In this document: piece by piece, positions 47,951 to 56,054 of the stretch
Numbering within the stretch: position 1 is the first letter of the stretch
Layout: every line of letters starts with the position of its first letter
Origin: a virus
Virus record (IMG/VR): IMGVR_UViG_3300033149_007571
Span: 1 to 64,000 of that record
Direction: 5' to 3' (one strand)
Length of the DNA stretch: 64,000 bases
Notes under the pieces: generated by a model
What the model was told of the DNA's origin: nothing
The model's input: only the letters and a program-made list of their open reading frames with translations
Database searches by the model: none
Translations under genes and position numbers: made by a program

Positions 47951-49654
47951 ATGCTGAAGACACTTTCTAGTGATAAAGCGATCCTTTCCATTCTTCGTAC
48001 CGCGACGAAAGAAGTCCAGGAGAAGCAGAGATCGGTCCGAGCCAAGAACATTCGTCTTATTCATAAGGCTTTGGCCGTTCGTCAGTTTACCAAGGCAGAG
48101 AAGGAGTTGACGGAAGCTCTAATCCCCTTCTTCGTTGAACAGGGACGTTCGATGGTTGATCGATTGAAAAAGTTGGAAGTGAGTTCGACAAAAACTGTTG
48201 CTCCTTCTCTTGATTCTGCTCATGCTCTTGCATCATTGATTTTTGATCCGAAGGAGTGGAGAGAAAAGCTAACGAATCGATTGTTGCCGGTCATGGCTCA
48301 AAAGATGGCCGAGGCAGGGGTTGCTCACTTGATGGCTTTGGGTATTGATGTGCGGAAAAAGGATCGGAAAGGTTTGAAGCATCTTCCTGGCCGACACGAT
48401 CAAAGTAGTCATGGAAGAGGAGGAGGAGGGGATCGTGCTCCTCGGGATTTGTCTTGGAATGATGTCGAATTGGTGCCTCATAGTAAGTGGAGAGAAACGA
48501 AGGCTACTACCGCATCCGAGTGGGTAGATGAGCATATGGAAAGTTGGGAATCGTTACTTGCAGCCTATGAAGCATCTGGTCTGCCTCTTGGTTTGCTGAA
48601 TGAGATTCCTAGATGGATGTTGGAATCTATAGCTGAGCAGTTGATTGAAAGTTTCGATCAGGATTATTGGGATGCGGTTTCCCAAACAACGATGGGAGAT
48701 GCCGAGAAGGTATTGTCGAAAGGGTTGTCCGAAGGTTGGTCAATTCACAGGATGGGAATGGAATTGCGCCAATATTTCGAGGGAGGTGGGTTTCGATATG
48801 CACGGCGGCGAGCCGAAAACATTGCGATGACGGAGTCTGCCAATGCTTTGAATGGAGCTCGCAAGGAGTCGGTGGTTCAATTGCAACAAGAGTTGGGTCC
48901 GCGGGTTCCGATCAAACAGGTGTGGTTGTCCGTTTTGAGTAACACGACTCGGGCTTCACACGCCATGTTGGATCAAGTGCCTGAGGATGAGAACGGGTTG
49001 TGGAATTTGTCAGGCTATATGATTCCGTGGCCAGGTCATATAAGTTTGCCTCCTGGTGAACGCTGTTGGTGTTATTGTACTGTATCTATCGAGTTCGGAA
49101 TGAATGCGACCGAAGCTCAAAGCATAATCGATGAGTATTGGCAACGAGTACAAGAGTGGGAGTCAAAGGGGTATGTTTGGCTTTGGGTGAAACACCTCCC
49201 TGGTCGGCATGACCAGAGCAGTCATGGTCGGGGAGGGGGCAGAAGAGCGAGAGCCTTACGTACCCATAAGCCAAGTACGGTAGAGAAACAGCGAAGGGCC
49301 AAAACTGAGCAAGCTCGGTTGGCAAAGTTGATCGGTGGGATGAACACTGACAATAATGATGCATTTGATGTTTTACTTCAAGGGCATGCGATCGAGGTTA
49401 AATGTGTGATGGATAACAATAACGACAAGATCACGATGCATCCTAAATCCCGTCGGCGGAAGGAATCTTATGCGAGGAAAAATGGAATGCAACCCCATAC
49501 AGTTGCTATCGACATTCGACGAGGGCAACGGGCGTTTTACTACAGGAAGGGTATTGGTTCGTTTCGACTGCGAAACATGAAAAAGGTGACGATAACCGAG
49601 CTAGAGGCAATAGTAGCGGGAAAATCAGTAGTTCCTTCTGGAGTGGTATACTGA
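47951..49654 (+). CDS. MuF-type head morphogenesis protein with C-terminal nuclease-like domain
   Basis: A 567-residue protein. The first about 140 residues are helical; the tag KHLPGRHDQSSHGRG lies at 143-157. The MuF domain spans about 275-385: ENIAMTESANALNGARKESV, IKQVWLSVLSNTTRASHAML, PGHISLPPGERCWCYCTV. A second copy of the tag (414-428) precedes a C-terminal domain (about 465-567) with FDVLLQGHAIEVKCVMDNNN, KESYARKNGM and HTVAIDIRRG, resembling a PD-(D/E)xK-type nuclease (Asp...ExK). Such C-terminal domains on MuF proteins are reported as phage-delivered effectors. Nuclease activity is inferred. Confidence 0.85.
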   Translation: MLKTLSSDKAILSILRTATKEVQEKQRSVRAKNIRLIHKALAVRQFTKAEKELTEALIPFFVEQGRSMVDRLKKLEVSSTKTVAPSLDSAHALASLIFDPKEWREKLTNRLLPVMAQKMAEAGVAHLMALGIDVRKKDRKGLKHLPGRHDQSSHGRGGGGDRAPRDLSWNDVELVPHSKWRETKATTASEWVDEHMESWESLLAAYEASGLPLGLLNEIPRWMLESIAEQLIESFDQDYWDAVSQTTMGDAEKVLSKGLSEGWSIHRMGMELRQYFEGGGFRYARRRAENIAMTESANALNGARKESVVQLQQELGPRVPIKQVWLSVLSNTTRASHAMLDQVPEDENGLWNLSGYMIPWPGHISLPPGERCWCYCTVSIEFGMNATEAQSIIDEYWQRVQEWESKGYVWLWVKHLPGRHDQSSHGRGGGRRARALRTHKPSTVEKQRRAKTEQARLAKLIGGMNTDNNDAFDVLLQGHAIEVKCVMDNNNDKITMHPKSRRRKESYARKNGMQPHTVAIDIRRGQRAFYYRKGIGSFRLRNMKKVTITELEAIVAGKSVVPSGVVY

Positions 49655-50751
49655 TGGGCTATTGGTTAGAAGATGCTGATGAACGATGGTTGGGAGACTT
49701 TGCTACGAACAAGGGTATTATGGATATGCGTCGTGATGGTCCTGATTCGTTGATAGAGTTCCTCGATATGGGAGAGGCTGACGATGACCTGATCGAGAAG
49801 ATCATAGCAGATGTGGAGAAGTCCAAGATTTTGGAGTATATTGCCAAAATGCTTCAGGGAGTGAAAGCCCCGGTTTTTGTCACGGATGGTTGTGGTGAGG
49901 TCGAGGGGGGTGTGAAGCATCTTCCTGGCCAACACGATCAGAGTACTCATGGAAGGGGAAAAAGACGAGGGACTTTGTCTGAAACATTGGAGGTTGTGAA
50001 GAAGGGAACAGGATACGACGAAAAGACAATTAGAGATGCAATGACTGGCGATTGTTCAGCGAACAATCCGGCTCGTGCGAAGGTGAGAGCAAAGGTGGTA
50101 GGGGCTATTTACGCTAGTGGAACTATGCAGAAGGATGCTGTAATGGATGTTCTCGATGGCGATAGTTTCGCGGCGAAGAAGAGATTGATAGAGAAGAAGA
50201 CCATAGGAAATAAAAACGAGGCAGTCAAAGAGTTGGCAACTGTTCCAGAGTACGATCTGCACGTGGTGGGGAAGATCATTGTGATGGACCATCCTATGCT
50301 GGGCGAGGCTATGTGTGACATGGCAACGAGAGATCTGACAATGGGTGCTAATACGCGATCAGGCTCGTACCGTCATGAGTTAGGCCACGCTGTGAGGTCT
50401 GCGATGGGTGGTGATTCCTATCTGAGCAAACGGGTGATAACGAGAGCAGTGAATAAAGAGTATGGGAAGGTCGAAAAGAGAATTGCCAAGAATCCCGCAG
50501 GTGTGGAGAAGAAACTAAGTCACGAGTGGTATGAGAAAAACTATGGGGTTGCGGGTAGGAGATCGCTTGATCATTGGGAAGAGAATTTTGCTGAGCATTA
50601 TCGTTTGTATCATCGAGAAATATACAGAGATCGGCATGAAGGTGGGGGTGGTAAGCATCTAGCTCAGTATCGAGAACGTCATTCGGGAATGGCAAAGATA
50701 TTTGATGCTTGGTACACAGGAGCATTACTCGGGAGAGAACTATCTAAGTAG
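49654..50751 (+). CDS. Head-associated protein with tag and HELGH metallopeptidase domain
   Basis: A 365-residue protein. About 85 N-terminal residues are acidic and helical; then the tag KHLPGQHDQSTHGRG (88-102), a linker, and a domain with SYRHELGHAVRSAMGG (HExxH) followed about 80 residues on by DHWEENFAEHYRLYHREI, which offers the third zinc ligand Glu of a gluzincin. It likely is an effector peptidase injected or assembled with the head. It overlaps the MuF gene by one base and the next gene's upstream ATG. No toxin-antitoxin partner is evident nearby. Confidence 0.75.
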   Translation: MGYWLEDADERWLGDFATNKGIMDMRRDGPDSLIEFLDMGEADDDLIEKIIADVEKSKILEYIAKMLQGVKAPVFVTDGCGEVEGGVKHLPGQHDQSTHGRGKRRGTLSETLEVVKKGTGYDEKTIRDAMTGDCSANNPARAKVRAKVVGAIYASGTMQKDAVMDVLDGDSFAAKKRLIEKKTIGNKNEAVKELATVPEYDLHVVGKIIVMDHPMLGEAMCDMATRDLTMGANTRSGSYRHELGHAVRSAMGGDSYLSKRVITRAVNKEYGKVEKRIAKNPAGVEKKLSHEWYEKNYGVAGRRSLDHWEENFAEHYRLYHREIYRDRHEGGGGKHLAQYRERHSGMAKIFDAWYTGALLGRELSK

Positions 50752-50764
50752 CGAAGGGTGTGGA

Positions 50765-53305
50765 ATGGCGATTGGTATTTTCAATAAGCATATCTTGGTT
50801 GGGGTAGAAGAGAACGGAGAGATCCGTCCCGAAGACAACGGGTTCGGTAAGAAGTTAGATAGTTGGTTGAAAAATGGAGTTCCTGGGTTAGTCTCGTCGA
50901 TGAGAGGAGATAAGATCATAGAAAAGGAGAGGACGATAGCGACCGATCATCCTTTGTTCGGTTTGGCGTTATTAGAACATTTCGAGCGTATCGGTTGGGA
51001 GGTGAAGGAGATCAAAGGTGATGGGAGAGGTACGAAGCACCTCGTTCATGATCAGAGTACACACGGTAGGAAGATGGGCGCTCACCCAGGTTGGCCAGTA
51101 ACCGAGACTGTGGACACGACGAAATGGCCAGCTCATAATGTGGCGGCTAAATATGCGGCTAAGAAAATTGCGAAAATCGAGAAGGCTGCAGCAGAAGGTG
51201 ATTGGGATTTTGTTCTTTCTGTTCACATCAAATCGAAAGTGCCTAACTCGTATCAGAAGGGGATTCTGAAGGCCAAAGAGGTTGTATTAGCAAAACATCA
51301 GAAGAAGTCGGCAACTCAGCCAAAGGCCGACGGATTGAAGTACGAAGGCAAATACGTTAATGCCGACGGATGGAAGAAAGTGTCGGGGAAGCTCGGTACG
51401 CAGGAGGGTGGAAAGTTTGTGGCAGACGATGGCAAGACATACTATGTCAAGTTCCCGAGTGATCCAAAGATAGCAGTCAATGAATTGATTACAAATAAGT
51501 TGTATGAAGCAGCAGGATCTCCTGTGGCAAAGGCCCACCTCGTTAAGAGGAATGGCGAGGTCGGTTTTGCTTCTGAGTGGATATCAGATGCACAGAAAGC
51601 TAAATGGGGCACCCATGAGCATAGGGATTTGGCGGCCCAGGATTTTGCCACTCACGCTTGGTTAGCGAATTGGGATTGCGTTGGTCATGTTTCCGAGATG
51701 GATAACATTCGTGTTGTTGGGAGTGGTCCGAATGCAAAAGCATTGACGGTAGATGTTGGCGGAGGAATGTTCTATAGAGCGCAGGGGGCTGAGAAGACGT
51801 TTGGCGCCAAGGTAGCGGAGTGGGACACCTTGAGGGATCAGTCCATTAATCCGTCTGGTGCTAAAGTTTTTGGTAACATGACAAAGCAGCAGTTACTAGC
51901 TAGCGCTCAGAAGGTGACCAACGTTAGCGATGAAGTCATCGACGGGATTTGCCAGAAGTATGGAGGGATGCATGGGTTGAAGACGCCTGCTACGTTGGCG
52001 ACTCGATTGAAGAAGAGGCGTGATGCTATTGAAGATAGGATGCTCAATTTAATGGGTTCTGCATCTCCCAAGAAAGTGCCCAAGCCCAAACCCGGACTCG
52101 TTCAAACGCCTGAAGGGAAGTTGGCAAAATCCGTTCCGATTGGACCAACTGTTAAATCTCCTCCAACGATCAATTCGAAGTATAACGGACCTATCTATCA
52201 GCCTAAATTCAACAAGCTCCACGAATTGGCATCGCAAGGGAAGTGGGATGAGGTTGCTAATTTCAAGACTAACCCAAACGCGAAACAGTGCTATGCTAAG
52301 AAGCTGCATCAATACAAGCAAGATCTGTTACAAGCTGCTGGTCAGGGTGGAAAGGTTGAAAAGGCGACGACCCCTGTAAAATCTAAGTATGGGAAAGCCC
52401 CGAAAATAGACACTAGTCTATTTCCGGAAGAACCTGTCTTTGTCTCAAAAGATCAAGCTCATATTGCTCAAAACAAAGCTGCGGTGAAGACGGCATTGAA
52501 GTATGCCAAGGCTGGGGACGTTGATGCTTTGAAAGGGATGGAGTTGCCTCCAAGTCCAAAGTTGAAAGCATTCCACGAAGATTTAGTTATGAGTCTCTCG
52601 TCTCAGCTTCACCCATCTCCTCCAGCGAAGAAACTTAGTAAATCGTTAGCGAAGATTGACAAGTTGGCTGCTCCTATTGTGGGATCGAAGGGGAGGAGCC
52701 ATCAGTCAAAAGTGGGTAAGTATCTTGTGCTTGGGGAAGCAAATCCGGTACCATCGAGTCTGAAAGTGGTGGAGGGTGAATGGCTAGAGCCTTCTTGGTC
52801 AGCAGGGAAGAGTTCGTATAACAAGCTGTCTGATGCCGAACGAGATGCTGTCGTGGATTACACAGGAGGTGGTTATGATTCTATGAACAAGAGACTTCGC
52901 GGTCATGGAAAGTTGCAAGCACACGATTTGAATGCTGCTAGGGGAGTGACCAAGGCTGCTATTGATCTGACGCCTGGTAAGTTGCTAAGTCGCAAGCACA
53001 ACCTTAGTCCAAAGAGTGCAAAAGCCTTACTAAAATCGGTGGGGAAAGTGATTCAGGATAGGGGGATCGTCAGTACATCCACAAGTCCGTATGTTTGGTC
53101 AGGGAATGTTGTTTGGAAGTTGAAAGTTGGTCCTGGTGTGAAAGGATTGCCTTCTAGACTCTTTAGTGACAACGCACCCGAAGATGAGGTAATCCTTCCG
53201 CCAAATACGAGATATTTGGTGACGAAGGCTAAAGAGAAAGATGGAATATACCATATGGAAGGAGTGATTCTTCCCTTCCATCCTTCACAATGTTGTCCTC
53301 CATAG
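50765..53305 (+). CDS. Head-associated polyprotein with kinase-like and ADP-ribosyltransferase domains
   Basis: An 846-residue protein; ATG 50765 preferred over 50702 (which overlaps the previous gene by 50 bases). A shortened tag, KHLVHDQSTHGR, lies at 91-102. A middle domain (about 190-345) has KTYYVKFPSDPKIAVNELIT, NKLYEAAGSPVAKAHLV, ANWDCVGHVSEMDNIR and VDVGGGMFYRAQG, resembling HipA/PI3K-like kinase folds of phage polyproteins. After a Pro/Lys-rich linker with helical repeats, the C-terminus (about 665-840) has VSTSTSPYVWSGN (STS) and APEDEVILPPNTRYLV (ExE), the R-S-E ADP-ribosyltransferase pattern. Probable injected effector. Confidence 0.75.
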   Translation: MAIGIFNKHILVGVEENGEIRPEDNGFGKKLDSWLKNGVPGLVSSMRGDKIIEKERTIATDHPLFGLALLEHFERIGWEVKEIKGDGRGTKHLVHDQSTHGRKMGAHPGWPVTETVDTTKWPAHNVAAKYAAKKIAKIEKAAAEGDWDFVLSVHIKSKVPNSYQKGILKAKEVVLAKHQKKSATQPKADGLKYEGKYVNADGWKKVSGKLGTQEGGKFVADDGKTYYVKFPSDPKIAVNELITNKLYEAAGSPVAKAHLVKRNGEVGFASEWISDAQKAKWGTHEHRDLAAQDFATHAWLANWDCVGHVSEMDNIRVVGSGPNAKALTVDVGGGMFYRAQGAEKTFGAKVAEWDTLRDQSINPSGAKVFGNMTKQQLLASAQKVTNVSDEVIDGICQKYGGMHGLKTPATLATRLKKRRDAIEDRMLNLMGSASPKKVPKPKPGLVQTPEGKLAKSVPIGPTVKSPPTINSKYNGPIYQPKFNKLHELASQGKWDEVANFKTNPNAKQCYAKKLHQYKQDLLQAAGQGGKVEKATTPVKSKYGKAPKIDTSLFPEEPVFVSKDQAHIAQNKAAVKTALKYAKAGDVDALKGMELPPSPKLKAFHEDLVMSLSSQLHPSPPAKKLSKSLAKIDKLAAPIVGSKGRSHQSKVGKYLVLGEANPVPSSLKVVEGEWLEPSWSAGKSSYNKLSDAERDAVVDYTGGGYDSMNKRLRGHGKLQAHDLNAARGVTKAAIDLTPGKLLSRKHNLSPKSAKALLKSVGKVIQDRGIVSTSTSPYVWSGNVVWKLKVGPGVKGLPSRLFSDNAPEDEVILPPNTRYLVTKAKEKDGIYHMEGVILPFHPSQCCPP

Positions 53306-53314
53306 GAGAGCGTT

Positions 53315-53833
53315 ATGGCAAACGAGCAATCAGGTGTACGGGATATGGGAAGTGAGTTCCTGTTTGTGGAAGCACTCAAATCCATTCAGGAGAACGAGCA
53401 GAGGGGATGGCTTGGCGATAAATACGTTGTCGAATCGATCTTACGGAATGCTTTGTTCCAAGTGCTTGATGGGCTTCCCCAACTAGCCGAGAAGGGTATG
53501 AAGGTAAGTGACTTCGCTTACAGGGTTGGAGCGAGGGAGATGAGAGTATTTCTGAGAGAGAACTCTCAAGGGCATAAGGGTGTGAGGGGGTGGAATGTAC
53601 CAGGAGGTGTTGATGTTTTTGCTGCTAAATGGGTAGGCGTTGATGCCGATCGTCCTATCGAAAGGCTGATCGGAGTGTTCCTGGAGATGGTGAGTGAGGC
53701 TTTGGAAATTGAGAATCAAGCCCAAAACGGCGAGTCGGCAGAGCAATGGATGTGGCAAGTTGATGAGTTGTTGGAAAGATATGCTTTCATTTTAATTGGG
53801 ATCTCTCCGGCAGATCAGGTTGTTTTGCTATGA
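53315..53833 (+). CDS. Hypothetical protein
   Basis: A 172-residue helical protein; ATG 53315 follows TAGGAGAGCGTT. Features: EALKSIQENEQRGWLGDKYV and a Trp/Gly segment (GVRGWNVPGGVDVF). It may be an immunity or chaperone partner for the preceding polyprotein, since effectors often have such a neighbour; unproven. Overlaps the SEC-C gene by four bases. Confidence 0.6.
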   Translation: MANEQSGVRDMGSEFLFVEALKSIQENEQRGWLGDKYVVESILRNALFQVLDGLPQLAEKGMKVSDFAYRVGAREMRVFLRENSQGHKGVRGWNVPGGVDVFAAKWVGVDADRPIERLIGVFLEMVSEALEIENQAQNGESAEQWMWQVDELLERYAFILIGISPADQVVLL

Positions 53834-54033
53834 TTGACGAGATTGACAGTATCTTCTCTAAGGAGAGGGATCGGGTAATCCGATCGGTTTTGCAGAGTAA
53901 AGCTAAGCGCAACAAGCCGTGTCCTTGTGGGTCTGGTATGAAGTTCAAACATTGTTGTTTGAGAAAGATTCGAGATGAGCAGAACCAACGGACGAGGAGA
54001 TCTCCGTCACGGGGATCGTCTATTACCAAGTAG
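53830..54033 (+). CDS. SEC-C motif zinc protein
   Basis: A 67-residue protein: a helical N-terminus then RNKPCPCGSGMKFKHCC, the SEC-C zinc motif (CxCxxxxxxxxCC) known from SecA C-termini and many small proteins, followed by a basic tail. It likely binds a partner protein or nucleic acid. Start overlaps the previous stop (ATGA). Confidence 0.8.
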   Translation: MIDEIDSIFSKERDRVIRSVLQSKAKRNKPCPCGSGMKFKHCCLRKIRDEQNQRTRRSPSRGSSITK

Positions 54034-54049
54034 CAAGGAAGTGAGATCA

Positions 54050-54310
54050 TTGTTGGTGGAGATGCAACCGAGGTTTCTCGCCATTTGCGAATTGTATGGA
54101 AGAGCCTTTGGCGGGCAACCTCTGCAGATACCGAAAGATCTTGAACCTCACTTTATTCGATGGAGGCAGGTAACCGTTCGCCATCGTGGTGGAGACATAC
54201 GAAATACCGAGTCCGAGTGGAAATCAATGAAGTTAATCGCTCAGTGGATTATCGATGTCAATTGCAAACTGAGAGGTCAAAGGCCGAAGAAGCTCATTTG
54301 GACGGAGTAA
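54050..54310 (+). CDS. Hypothetical protein
   Basis: An 86-residue protein. TTG 54050 is chosen because AAGGAAG lies about eight bases upstream; ATG 53975 would overlap the SEC-C gene by 59 bases, and ATG 54062 is shorter. Sequence: EMQPRFLAICELYGRAFGGQ, then basic. No family recognised. Confidence 0.5.
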   Translation: MLVEMQPRFLAICELYGRAFGGQPLQIPKDLEPHFIRWRQVTVRHRGGDIRNTESEWKSMKLIAQWIIDVNCKLRGQRPKKLIWTE

Positions 54311-54326
54311 TAGGAGGTTTGGTTTT

Positions 54327-54560
54327 ATGTGGACGAAGATGCCGAAGATTGCTAACATACAATGTCATCGTCTTCGATTCGAGAAGGGTGACAAAATCAT
54401 CGTTCGTGTGTATGGAGAGTTAAGCCAAGAACAGAAGCACAAATTAAGGGATTCCGTGCAGAAGTGGGCTGGAGACGTCGAAGTGCTAATTGTGGATACA
54501 CGGAAGTTTGATATAGAGGTGGAAAAAGCATGCCAGAAAACCAAGTTATTCGTGCCTTGA
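54327..54560 (+). CDS. Small hypothetical protein
   Basis: A 77-residue protein, ATG 54327 after AATAGGAGGTTTGGTTTT. Strand-helix-strand pattern (FEKGDKIIVRVYGELSQEQK, KWAGDVEVLIVDTRKFDIEV) of a small alpha/beta fold. Overlaps the next gene by 31 bases. Confidence 0.6.
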   Translation: MWTKMPKIANIQCHRLRFEKGDKIIVRVYGELSQEQKHKLRDSVQKWAGDVEVLIVDTRKFDIEVEKACQKTKLFVP

Positions 54561-54793
54561 AGCACAACGACGAATCACTAAAGGAGTTCCTTGCGGCTCT
54601 CCAGGACTTCAATCAAATGTTCTGCGATGCTATAGCTGATGGCATTGATTTTACAATTAAATTGGAAGTGCGTGGAAACGTTGGAGAGATGTTACATGCT
54701 CGGGTCTATACGGACCGATGGAGAAGACCGAATGGGGTGGAGAGGAAGATTGAGCAGAAACAGCGGAGATTAAAACTTTCCAATGTTTCTTAA
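54530..54793 (+). CDS. Small hypothetical protein
   Basis: An 87-residue protein; ATG 54530 follows AGAGGTGGAAAAAGC. Helical N-terminus (NDESLKEFLAALQDFNQMFC), strands in the middle (FTIKLEVRGNVGEMLHARVY), basic end. No family recognised. It is the last gene before the promoter and terminator leader at 54.8-54.9 kb. Confidence 0.6.
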   Translation: MPENQVIRALKHNDESLKEFLAALQDFNQMFCDAIADGIDFTIKLEVRGNVGEMLHARVYTDRWRRPNGVERKIEQKQRRLKLSNVS

Positions 54794-54800
54794 ATTCCCC

Positions 54801-54829
54801 TTGTCGGGAACGGGGGAATCCCTTATAAT
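54801..54829 (+). promoter_or_regulatory. Sigma-70-like promoter, overlaps an inverted repeat
   Basis: TTGTCG, 17 bases, TATAAT (54824-54829), in the same CCCTTATAAT context as the promoter at 31600. The -35 lies in the loop of a 7 bp inverted repeat (ATTCCCC 54794-54800, GGGGAAT 54813-54819), which could be an operator or the end of the previous transcript. Confidence 0.65.
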
Positions 54830-54879
54830 TCGGAAGATTGAAAAGAAGTAAACGTCCAGGCGTTCTGAAATAGCAGGAG

Positions 54880-54928
54880 CCGCGGCGTACTAACCCCTCA
54901 GAGCAGGGTTCGTACCCCGCGGTTTTTT
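54880..54928 (+). terminator. Terminator/attenuator hairpin in a leader
   Basis: CCGCGG-C-GTAC-T-AACCC (54880-54896) pairs with GGGTT-C-GTAC-C-CCGCGG (54906-54922): 15 pairs with two mismatches and a nine-base loop, then TTTTTT. It lies about 50 bases after the promoter, so a small RNA of about 90 nt or an attenuated leader is expected before the Ser-rich protein gene. Confidence 0.8.
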
Positions 54929-54945
54929 ATATGGGAGAAGACGAG

Positions 54946-55590
54946 ATGAGAGTAGCTTTTGGTTTAGGAGCGGCGACGGGTTTGGCAAGCCGGGTTTTGA
55001 CGATCACCCGGATGCCTAGAGCCGGTGACGTGCTTCCAATTGCCCCTCAGTACAATGCCAACGTGGGGGCTGCGGCAACCACGGCCGTGGTTACAGGACT
55101 CCCTGAAAACACGATGTGGCAGGCACGACTTCGAGACACACTTACTGACGGGACAGTGAATTCGCCAGATAGTGTTTTGAATTTCCACACGGGAACAAAT
55201 TTCTTTCCCGGTCCTGCTGACAACGAAACGGGACGGTTACGGATTCTCTGGATGGAAGACGAATCGAGTTCGAGTAGCTCTTCGAGTGTGTCGAGCGAAA
55301 GTAGTTCTTCGTGGTCGAGCCATTCGTCTTCGTCAAGCTCGAGCAGCAGTTCTTCGGTGACATCGAGTTCTAGTAGTTCTTCGGTGACATCGAGTTCTAG
55401 TAGTTCTTCGGTGACATCGAGTTCTAGTAGTTCTTCGGTGACATCGAGTTCTAGTAGTCCTTCGAGTGCTTCTAGCACGTCGAGTTCATCGGAATCGTCG
55501 AGTAGCCCTTCGAGCTCGCAAAGCTCGATGTCGAGTGCCTCCAGTACGTCGAGCAGTTCCGTAAGTAGTTCGTCTTGGTCGTCTGCGTGA
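54946..55590 (+). CDS. Virion protein with Ser-rich C-terminal tail
   Basis: A 214-residue protein; ATG 54946 follows GGGAGAAGACGAG (54931 is longer). The first about 105 residues are a beta-type domain (AFGLGAATGLASRVLTITRM, ...WQARLRDTLTDGTVNSPD; fibronectin-III-like). From about residue 108 it is almost pure Ser with Val/Thr/Trp spacers, ending SSSSWSSA, encoded partly by four exact 27 bp repeats (55351-55458). A similar tail is on the protein at 61842. It may be a surface decoration with a flexible or glycosylated tail. Confidence 0.75.
   Translation: MRVAFGLGAATGLASRVLTITRMPRAGDVLPIAPQYNANVGAAATTAVVTGLPENTMWQARLRDTLTDGTVNSPDSVLNFHTGTNFFPGPADNETGRLRILWMEDESSSSSSSSVSSESSSSWSSHSSSSSSSSSSSVTSSSSSSSVTSSSSSSSVTSSSSSSSVTSSSSSPSSASSTSSSSESSSSPSSSQSSMSSASSTSSSSVSSSSWSSA
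55351..55458 (+). repeat. Four tandem 27 bp repeats in the Ser-rich tail
   Basis: Units at 55351, 55378, 55405 and 55432, each TCTTCGGTGACATCGAGTTC plus seven bases, encoding SSVTSSSSS in frame. Gain or loss of units would change tail length by nine residues. No spacer structure, so not a CRISPR array. Confidence 0.95.
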
Positions 55591-56054
55591 TGGGAAGACT
55601 TGTAGACAGATGGAATAGGCACGTTAGAATGCCACGACCTAATGTGCCTGACACGGTTACTTTGGAAGATGAGATATTACTTTTGAACCCTGGACGAAGC
55701 ATAGGGAGGAAAGTGATGACGGCGACGTCTGTAACAATGAATCGGCATGCCATTGTGGACCTGGCCCTCTTCGGTCCCGCCGATAAGATAGAGGCCGTGT
55801 TTCGACAGTTATATCCGACAATGAAAAAGCTGAGGTTGCTCCGATTTGTGGATAAGGCCCAAGCATTCGTGGAGCCGCCTGACGGCTTGGGGTCTTGGCC
55901 CCAACTCCATGATACGATGAGATGGTTGGACAGCCTAACGCGAAACGCGGAGCATAAGGATGACCGTTTGTTTCTTCTTCGGTTGTACAAAACACTTTTG
56001 TCTCGGGTTCGTCCCGAAGTAATTGAAGACCTACAGAAAGGCGGAGGCCACTAA
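55590..56054 (+). CDS. Hypothetical virion-region protein
   Basis: A 154-residue protein. ATG 55590 overlaps the previous TGA (TGATG). Strand then helix pattern (MTATSVTMNRHAIVDLALFG, ...MKKLRLLRFVDKAQAFVEPP) and a C-terminal helix. No family recognised. Coupled to the next gene by one base overlap. Confidence 0.65.
   Translation: MGRLVDRWNRHVRMPRPNVPDTVTLEDEILLLNPGRSIGRKVMTATSVTMNRHAIVDLALFGPADKIEAVFRQLYPTMKKLRLLRFVDKAQAFVEPPDGLGSWPQLHDTMRWLDSLTRNAEHKDDRLFLLRLYKTLLSRVRPEVIEDLQKGGGH

Noticed and set aside
54880-54928. tRNA-like stretch (GGGTTCGTACCCC)
   Set aside because: It resembles a T-arm, but the acceptor, D and anticodon arms are absent; the long symmetric hairpin with a T-run is a terminator.
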